A DNA stretch of 64,000 bases from Acinetobacter oleivorans DR1 (lineage in GTDB: Bacteria; Pseudomonadota; Gammaproteobacteria; Pseudomonadales; Moraxellaceae). The notes beneath the pieces are model-generated. The model did no database searches. It worked only from the letters and a program-made list of their open reading frames with translations, and was not told the DNA's origin. Positions 58,217-64,000 of this stretch are shown piece by piece (position 1 is the first letter of the stretch; the number at the start of each line of letters is the position of its first letter). The position numbers and the translations under genes were made by a program. The stretch lies in NCBI RefSeq assembly GCF_000196795.1, contig NC_014259.1:2790001-2854000 (forward strand), given 5' to 3'.

Positions 58217-61200
58217 TTAACTGATTCCCAAACGATCCCATAACTTTTGCAGTCGAGTTGGTGAAATAGGCATCTTGGTTTTCATCGGCTGAGAAAATAA
58301 AGAAATGCGGAATTCTTCCAACATCAAATACAATTCTTTGATTTTGGAATTGTTTTTGAATTTAAATACCTTGTCCATCCATGGATCGACATCATCAATA
58401 GCGGCATGATCTCGCTGTAGATTATTTGGCAACCGATCTAAACGCAATAGCAGCGCTTTTAAATAACGCGGATATTCCTGCCAAAGATCGACGGGTTGGC
58501 AGTAAACAAAATTGCCAAGTGACATGAGATCTAACTGATCTTCAATATCATCAATACTACGTCCAAACACACCTGCATCAAGCACCAAAAGCTGACGGCG
58601 AATTTGTTGCCACTGGATATAAATGTCACTTAATTGCTCAAGTGCTTGCTGACCATGACTCAAAAATTGCTTTTTGACTTGCTCGAGTAGTTTATTAAAT
58701 TCATCTGCATTAATTGGCAAAGTTGTAATTGCCATTTGCAACGTAGCATAGACCAACATCTGCTCAAGCTTAGCTTTATCACCCAAAGGTGAATATGCCA
58801 AAGCAAGCGGTTTTGAAATCTGCTTTTTCAACTGGCGAACCAAATCGCCAAGTTGCATATGGACGAGACGGATAATCCCTTCACGATGCTGCTTAATCGC
58901 CTCAGCTTGATCGTTAAACGTTTGAATAACAATGCCTGACTCATCTTTAGCTTCGAGGTCAGCAAAAGCTTTTGTAGGAACCAAAGCCTGATATTGCTTT
59001 ACTACAACGCCCGTAACTTTATGAGAAGCCTCAAAAGTAAAGTTTTCAGGAAAGTCCTTAAACTCACCTTTTTGCTGTTTAACTGGACGATGTGTTTCTA
59101 CGCGGCAACGTGCTTTTAACTCAGGTAAATCACGACCTTTCGCAATCAGCTTACCTTTTTCATCAATAACCTTAATGAAAGGCACCAAATATGGATCAAT
59201 GCGTTCAAACGAGAAATCTTTGTCAGTAATTTGCTCACCACGTAAGGCAAAAGCTAAATAACTAAAAATATGTTCACGTAAATGTACTGCATCAATGCCT
59301 TGCATGAGCTTACGAGCAGTATCAGGAATAGGCACTACATTACGACGCTTATCTTTAGGTAAAGCTTTAAGTAATGCCTCAATTAAATCTTGGCGCCAAC
59401 CCGGAATTCCCCATGACCAAATATTTTCATCAACTTGAGGCAGCGCCTGCACAGGAATTTGAACAGTGGCACCATCTTCATCATGGCTCGGGTCAAAATG
59501 ATATGTTGTTGCTAAACGTAGCTGCCCATTGTGTAGATGATCTGGGAATTGCTGCGTTGTTGGTCGGTCATTGAGCCAGAGTGAATCATCTTCAATAAAT
59601 AAATAGCGTGGATGATTCGCTTCTACCGTCGCGCGCCAGTCTTCAAAACTACGACGGCTTGCGATTTCTTCAGGAATCTTAGAGGCATAAAACTGATAAA
59701 TCGTTTCTTCATCGACCACTAAATCACGGCGACGCAATTTATCTTCAACTCGCTCTACTTCTTCAAGTTTAAGCAAGTTGTGTTTTAAAAATGGTGGGAT
59801 CGTACCCAAATTACCAGTGGTTAATGCATCGCGTAAGAAAATCTCATGCGCAGCAGGCTGGTCAACTTTCTCAAAATTAATTAACCGTTTTGGCTCAATA
59901 ATTAAACCAAACAGCGAAATTTGAGCATAGGCATTTACGATCCCAGCTTTTTTAGACCAATGCGGCTCAAAATAGTGATATTTCAATAAGTCACGTGCAG
60001 CAAGCAAAATCCATTCAGGGTCAATTTTGGCTAAAGTACGTAAATACACTTGAGAGGTTTCAACCATCTCAAAAGCCATCACCCAAGAGGTATTGGTTTT
60101 GTGCAACGTACTTGCTGGAAAAACTTTAGCCTTTTGCTGACGCACCGCCATAAAGGTATTGCGCTCATCTGTTTTATTGGCAATGAACGATAATAAGCCT
60201 GTCAGCAATGCGCGGTGCAAGTTTTCATAATTTGCAGCTTTTTCATTAAAGCTAAGTTTTAAACCTTCTGCTAACTCAACCAATTGCTGGTGTGTCTGCT
60301 TCCATTCACGTAAACGTAACCAACTTAAAAAATTCTGCTTAGCAAACTGACGTCGTTTATTTTCAGACATACCTGCTTCACCTTTAGGATTTAAAGTATC
60401 CCAAAGTTTCAAATAAAACAGAAAATCTGAATCTGCTTCTTTAAACAAAGCATGCTTTTGGTCAGCCTGCATCTGTTTATCGGCTGGGCGCTCACGTGGG
60501 TCTTGGACAGCTAAAGCACTGACCACAATTAAAATTTCTTTGAGTACACCAAAATGAGCACCGCCAACAATCATACGAGCGAGTCGTGGATCAATTGGCA
60601 TACGTGCCATCATTTGCCCGACTTTAGTCAGCTCATTTTTCTTCTCGTTAAGTGCGCCTAGCTCGATCAGCAACTTACGGCCATCATTTACAAGTCGGAA
60701 ATCTGGCGGCTCAATAAAATCAAAGTTTTCTAGCTCACCCAAACCTAAACTGTGCATTTGTAAAATAACAGACGCTAAGTTAGTCCGTTTAATTTCAGGT
60801 TCGGTAAACTCAGGACGGCTTAAAAAGTCTTCTTCGCTATATAAACGAATACACACACCCGCCGCAATACGACCGCAACGCCCTTTACGCTGATTAGCAG
60901 CAGCTTGAGAAATTGCTTCAATTGGTAAACGTTGCACACGTGAACGGTAGTTATAACGAGAAATACGGGCAAAACCGCTATCAATCACATAGCGAATATT
61001 TGGAACCGTAAGTGCAGTTTCGGCCACGTTGGTCGCAATAATAATACGACGGCCTTTACCACCTGGACTAAAAATTTTTTGTTGTTCAGAAACAGCTAAG
61101 CGCGCATACAACGGTAAAATTTCGGTATGTCTTGGCCCGTACTTTTGCAAGGTTTCCTGCAACTCACGAATTTCTTGCTCTGTACTTGAGAAAATTAAAA

Positions 61201-62101
61201 TGTCGGCATGTTCGGGGTGACCTTTTGCTTCTGCGTCAGCAAAGCATTCTTCTACTGCCTGTACGACTGCTCGAGGTAATTTTTCTTCGAAATCATCAAA
61301 CTCATCGTCATCACTTCCGCCAATATTCATCTCTGAAATTGGACGATAAAGCACTTCAACCGGATAGCTACGACCTTCTACTTCAAAAACTGGTGCATCA
61401 TTAAAGTAATTACTAAAACGATTTACATCTAAAGTTGCCGAAGTCACGATAACTTTTAGGTCTGGGCGTTTTGGCAGTAACTGCTTTAAATAACCCATAA
61501 TAAAATCGATATTGAGTGAGCGTTCATGCGCTTCATCAATAATGATCGTGTCATATTTAGACAAGAAACGGTCATTGCCTAACTCGGCAAGCAAAATACC
61601 ATCGGTCATTAACCGTACAATCGAATCTTGCGAACCTTGTTCATTAAATCGGATTTTAAAACCAATCGATTCGCCAAGCTTTTCGCCGACTTCTTCTGCA
61701 ATACGCTGCGACACACTACGTGCAGCTAAACGACGTGGCTGAGTATGACCAATCATACCTGTTAAGCCACGGCCTGCTAACATTGCAATTTGAGGAAGCT
61801 GAGTGGTTTTACCTGAACCGGTCTCACCTGCCACAATAATGACCTGATGCTTTTGAATCGCATCAATTAAACGGTCAGCATATTGAGAAACAGGTAGTTC
61901 CTGATTCAGTTTAATTTTAGGGAGGCGTTCAAAACGCTGCCTTACTTTGGCATTCGATTGTTCAAATAATTTTTCAATCTCTGCTGTATTGGCTTTTTTA
62001 TCTTTACGCAAACGATTTAAACGGTAACGATCTCTTGCCATTACCAACTGATCAATATTTAAATCATTCTGCACAGACAAATTTTCCTGAAAATACAACA
62101 A
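58217..62101 (-). CDS. hrpA: ATP-dependent RNA helicase HrpA (DEAH box)
   Basis: The protein has 1,294 residues, matching HrpA length. Start TTG at 62101 with AGAGGA close upstream. Helicase motifs: 'VIIVAGETGSGKTTQLPQIAML' (I), 'TIIIDEAHERSLNIDFIMGYL' (DEAH), 'VIVTSATLD' (III), 'RRIIIATNVAETALTVPNIRYVIDSGFARISRYN' (IV-V) and 'QRKGRCGRIAAGVCIRLY' (VI). Then winged-helix, ratchet and OB-type domains (DUF3418 C-terminal). Unwinds RNA, involved in mRNA processing and ribosome collision rescue in E. coli. Confidence 0.95.
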   Translation of the reverse strand: MLYFQENLSVQNDLNIDQLVMARDRYRLNRLRKDKKANTAEIEKLFEQSNAKVRQRFERLPKIKLNQELPVSQYADRLIDAIQKHQVIIVAGETGSGKTTQLPQIAMLAGRGLTGMIGHTQPRRLAARSVSQRIAEEVGEKLGESIGFKIRFNEQGSQDSIVRLMTDGILLAELGNDRFLSKYDTIIIDEAHERSLNIDFIMGYLKQLLPKRPDLKVIVTSATLDVNRFSNYFNDAPVFEVEGRSYPVEVLYRPISEMNIGGSDDDEFDDFEEKLPRAVVQAVEECFADAEAKGHPEHADILIFSSTEQEIRELQETLQKYGPRHTEILPLYARLAVSEQQKIFSPGGKGRRIIIATNVAETALTVPNIRYVIDSGFARISRYNYRSRVQRLPIEAISQAAANQRKGRCGRIAAGVCIRLYSEEDFLSRPEFTEPEIKRTNLASVILQMHSLGLGELENFDFIEPPDFRLVNDGRKLLIELGALNEKKNELTKVGQMMARMPIDPRLARMIVGGAHFGVLKEILIVVSALAVQDPRERPADKQMQADQKHALFKEADSDFLFYLKLWDTLNPKGEAGMSENKRRQFAKQNFLSWLRLREWKQTHQQLVELAEGLKLSFNEKAANYENLHRALLTGLLSFIANKTDERNTFMAVRQQKAKVFPASTLHKTNTSWVMAFEMVETSQVYLRTLAKIDPEWILLAARDLLKYHYFEPHWSKKAGIVNAYAQISLFGLIIEPKRLINFEKVDQPAAHEIFLRDALTTGNLGTIPPFLKHNLLKLEEVERVEDKLRRRDLVVDEETIYQFYASKIPEEIASRRSFEDWRATVEANHPRYLFIEDDSLWLNDRPTTQQFPDHLHNGQLRLATTYHFDPSHDEDGATVQIPVQALPQVDENIWSWGIPGWRQDLIEALLKALPKDKRRNVVPIPDTARKLMQGIDAVHLREHIFSYLAFALRGEQITDKDFSFERIDPYLVPFIKVIDEKGKLIAKGRDLPELKARCRVETHRPVKQQKGEFKDFPENFTFEASHKVTGVVVKQYQALVPTKAFADLEAKDESGIVIQTFNDQAEAIKQHREGIIRLVHMQLGDLVRQLKKQISKPLALAYSPLGDKAKLEQMLVYATLQMAITTLPINADEFNKLLEQVKKQFLSHGQQALEQLSDIYIQWQQIRRQLLVLDAGVFGRSIDDIEDQLDLMSLGNFVYCQPVDLWQEYPRYLKALLLRLDRLPNNLQRDHAAIDDVDPWMDKVFKFKNNSKIKELYLMLEEFRISLFSQPMKTKMPISPTRLQKLWDRLGIS

Positions 62102-62426
62102 TCCTCTATTTTACGCTCTAATGCCCTTCAGGTAAAACACTTGGTTTTTTATATATTTTTAATTTTTTAAAATTTTACCCTTGAATTTTGACTAAGTAGA
62201 CTTCATGTTGTTATGCAAGTTTCTTTTACTATAACTGTCATTTGATTTACATGTTTTTGCAGTCAAATCGAATACAGTGTTTGGGGACTTAAAAATCGTA
62301 AATTTATCACTTATTCAATTTTCCGATTTTAGTCATGTAAAAATACTATTTCCCCAATAAAGAATTTTTATTTATTCTACATCTCGTAAACAAGTTTAAA
62401 TATAAACCTCAATCATGGAGACAATG
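62102..62426. other. Intergenic space between hrpA and ahpC
   Basis: It must hold both divergent promoters. I see no certain OxyR site or RNA gene. AT-rich. Confidence 0.4.
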
Positions 62427-62990
62427 ATGAGCTTGATTAATACTGAAGTTAAACCATTCCAAGCAACTGCTTACCACAACGGCCAATTTGTTGAAGTTAA
62501 CGAAACTAACCTTAAAGGTAAGTGGTCTGTTGTATTCTTCTATCCAGCTGACTTCACTTTCGTTTGTCCAACTGAACTTGGTGACTTAGCTGACAACTAC
62601 GCTGAATTCCAAAAACTTGGTGTTGAAATTTATGCTGTATCTACTGATACACACTTCACTCATAAAGCTTGGCACGACACTTCTGAAGAAATCAAAAAAA
62701 TCCAATATCCATTAGTTGGTGACCCAACTTGGACTCTTTCTAAAAACTTCGACGTTCTTATTGAATCTGAAGGTTTAGCTGACCGTGGTACTTTCGTTAT
62801 CGATCCAGAAGGTAAAATCCAAATCGTTGAACTCAACGCTGGTGGTATCGGCCGTGACGCGTCTGAACTTCTTCGTAAAGTAAAAGCTGCTCAATACGTA
62901 CACGCTCACCCAGGTGAAGTTTGCCCAGCTAAATGGAAAGAAGGCGAAGCTACTCTTGCTCCATCTATCGACCTAGTTGGTAAAATCTAA
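62427..62990 (+). CDS. ahpC: Alkyl hydroperoxide reductase AhpC (2-Cys peroxiredoxin)
   Basis: The protein has 187 residues from ATG 62427 (MSLINTEVKPF; GGAG 6 bases upstream), the same length as E. coli AhpC. Peroxidatic Cys47 in 'ADFTFVCPTELGDL', resolving Cys in 'AHPGEVCPAKW' near 166. Reduces H2O2 and organic peroxides. Many GAA/GTT/GCT-type codons show strong expression. No ahpF follows; the reductase partner must be elsewhere. Confidence 0.97.
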   Translation: MSLINTEVKPFQATAYHNGQFVEVNETNLKGKWSVVFFYPADFTFVCPTELGDLADNYAEFQKLGVEIYAVSTDTHFTHKAWHDTSEEIKKIQYPLVGDPTWTLSKNFDVLIESEGLADRGTFVIDPEGKIQIVELNAGGIGRDASELLRKVKAAQYVHAHPGEVCPAKWKEGEATLAPSIDLVGKI

Positions 62991-63016
62991 TTTTTTAGAT
63001 TAGACCAATACGTCTG

Positions 63017-63045
63017 AAAACCACCCTTTTTAGGGTGGTTTTTTT
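63017..63045 (+). terminator. Intrinsic terminator of ahpC
   Basis: Stem AAAACCACCCT/AGGGTGGTTTT with a short loop and T-run. Confidence 0.9.
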
Positions 63046-63243
63046 ATTGGTTATTTTTATAAATCTAAGCTCTATTCCACACCCAAATTTTATAGCTAAT
63101 TTTTTACAATTCTTATACTTATAAATTTATAGCAATATTCATTTATGAATTGTCAGCCTGCTTAACTTAGAGTACTGTCGAATTATGAAACAAAAGAGCT
63201 TTATATATGTATTAAAAGATCAAATAAAAGTAGGAGTAGTTAT

Positions 63244-63453
63244 ATGGAAAAATCTGTTGTTGTAACCTCTTGGAAATACGATGTTTCTTCACGCTATTTA
63301 AAAATTTTCTATAGCAATGGCTCAGGTGAGCTCTACCATCCAGTTCCAGAGTTTATCTACAATAATTTGTTACGTACCAATGATAAAACTGCATTTGTTC
63401 ACAAATATCTTGAGTTTGATCTGCATTTTAATAGACTCCGTATTTCTGCTTAA
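63244..63453 (+). CDS. KTSC-domain protein, 69 residues
   Basis: Matches the KTSC domain (about 60 residues): 'SWKYDVSSRYLKIFYSNGSGELYHPVPEFIYNNLLRTNDKTAFVHKYL'. The family consensus is 'V.Y.....L.V.F..G..Y.Y..VP...Y..L..A.S.G.Y.N..I'. Here 'FVHKYL' takes the final position. Some KTSC proteins are fused to or near tRNA/lysyl-tRNA synthetase genes. Role unknown. Ribosome site is AGGAGT, about 7-8 bases before the ATG. Confidence 0.8.
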   Translation: MEKSVVVTSWKYDVSSRYLKIFYSNGSGELYHPVPEFIYNNLLRTNDKTAFVHKYLEFDLHFNRLRISA

Positions 63454-63461
63454 TCATAAAA

Positions 63462-63490
63462 AATCAGCCCAATGGGGCTGATCTGTTTTT
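63462..63490. terminator. Bidirectional intrinsic terminator
   Basis: Stem ATCAGCCC/GGGGCTGAT with a 3-nt loop, followed by T-rich sequence, between the KTSC gene and the convergent alkane monooxygenase gene. Confidence 0.8.
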
Positions 63491-63504
63491 ATATCTTTTG
63501 GCTA

Positions 63505-63999
63505 TTAAGCCGCGTCATTTTGACCAATATATTTCTCTAACTTTTTTTCCTTCACATCAACATGCATATTGATTTTACTAAGGTCACCCTTATAGTGCTC
63601 GACAACGCGATCATCCATAATTTTTGACCACCAAGATGGAATAAATGCAGGCAAAATCATTGCACCATAACCTGCTGGTAATTGCGGTGCATCTTCAAAG
63701 TGACGTAAGGTCTGAAAGCTACGAGTTGGATTGGCATGATGATCTGAATGGCGTTGTAATTGATACAAAAACAGATTAGTCACCACATTATTATTGTTCC
63801 AGCTGTGCTCTGGCAAAGTACGTTCATATTGGCCATTTTCTTTCTTTGCACGCTTTAAACCATAATGTTCAATGTAATTCACCGATTCAAACAAAGTTAT
63901 TGCATACGCAGCTTGAGTAACTTGAAATGGAATCGAACGCGCACCAAATTTCGCAAACATGGCTACATGGTACACAGCCGACATTGCCCAGCCATGAAT
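63505..63999 (-). CDS. alkB: Alkane 1-monooxygenase, C-terminal part (partial)
   Basis: The last 164 residues are visible; the start is beyond the window and the reading frame stays open to the right edge. Membrane fatty-acid-desaturase-type diiron enzyme: 'YIEHYGLKRAKKENG' and 'LQRHSDHHANPTRSFQTLRHFEDAPQLPAGYGAM' contain the conserved His boxes of AlkB/AlkM, including the last HxxHH-type cluster. Hydroxylates the terminal carbon of medium or long alkanes, with rubredoxin as donor. In Acinetobacter the corresponding gene is alkM. Confidence 0.93.
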   Translation of the reverse strand: MHGWAMSAVYHVAMFAKFGARSIPFQVTQAAYAITLFESVNYIEHYGLKRAKKENGQYERTLPEHSWNNNNVVTNLFLYQLQRHSDHHANPTRSFQTLRHFEDAPQLPAGYGAMILPAFIPSWWSKIMDDRVVEHYKGDLSKINMHVDVKEKKLEKYIGQNDAA

Positions 64000-64000
64000 C

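Overview
The window is a chromosomal segment of an Acinetobacter, most likely from the calcoaceticus-baumannii complex or a close relative. The evidence is the low GC, the phenol hydroxylase operon controlled by a MopR-type regulator, a BenM-controlled benzoate operon, an AlkB/AlkM-type alkane hydroxylase, and the general gene content. All identifications come from reading the sequence; no database search was run.

Layout. 1-300 holds the 3' end of cysS and a tRNA-Gly(GCC). 500-4,050 is an AT-rich accessory segment beside that tRNA. Its centre is a three-gene operon on the minus strand that reads as a toxin-antitoxin-chaperone system of the CmdTAC type: an ADP-ribosyltransferase-like toxin, a small antitoxin and a SecB-like chaperone. 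It has a palindromic candidate operator and is flanked by two diverged copies of one small exported protein family. 4,100-12,540 carries an HxlR/MFS efflux pair, membrane proteins, a flavin oxidoreductase/epoxide-hydrolase-like/PF10118 operon and a YbdG-type MscS channel. 13,150-16,160 is a compact operon (acyl-CoA dehydrogenase-like, PIG-L deacetylase, NodS-like methyltransferase, GT2 glycosyltransferase) of unknown product.

16,900-24,900 mixes accessory and core genes: a higher-GC exported alpha/beta hydrolase that has lost its serine nucleophile, a possible gene remnant, a second PF10118 enzyme with a TetR regulator, a two-copy repeat with a phage-Ash-like small ORF, an Lrp-type regulator, a 38-residue membrane protein and a ProC-like reductase. 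25,000-27,400 has a cold-shock protein, a lipid A acyltransferase-family protein and a LysE exporter. 27,500-30,270 is a prophage remnant: endolysin, holin, and a CI/LexA-like repressor behind three phased operators. tRNA-fMet, xseA/xseB and several small genes follow.

34,900-39,640 is a copper module: a 20-cysteine four-helix-bundle protein, CueR, the P-type ATPase CopA and the chaperone CopZ. The divergent copA and copZ promoters both have the 19-bp spacer of MerR-family control. 39,700-56,900 is a catabolic supercluster. MopR and a sigma-54 promoter drive mopKLMNOP (phenol to catechol) with an outer-membrane channel, then benM, benABCD, benE, benK and benP (benzoate uptake and conversion to catechol). 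Both routes end at catechol, and no catechol-cleavage genes are in the window. The right end has a KASIII-type synthase, hrpA, ahpC, a KTSC protein and the C-terminal part of an alkane monooxygenase cut by the window edge.
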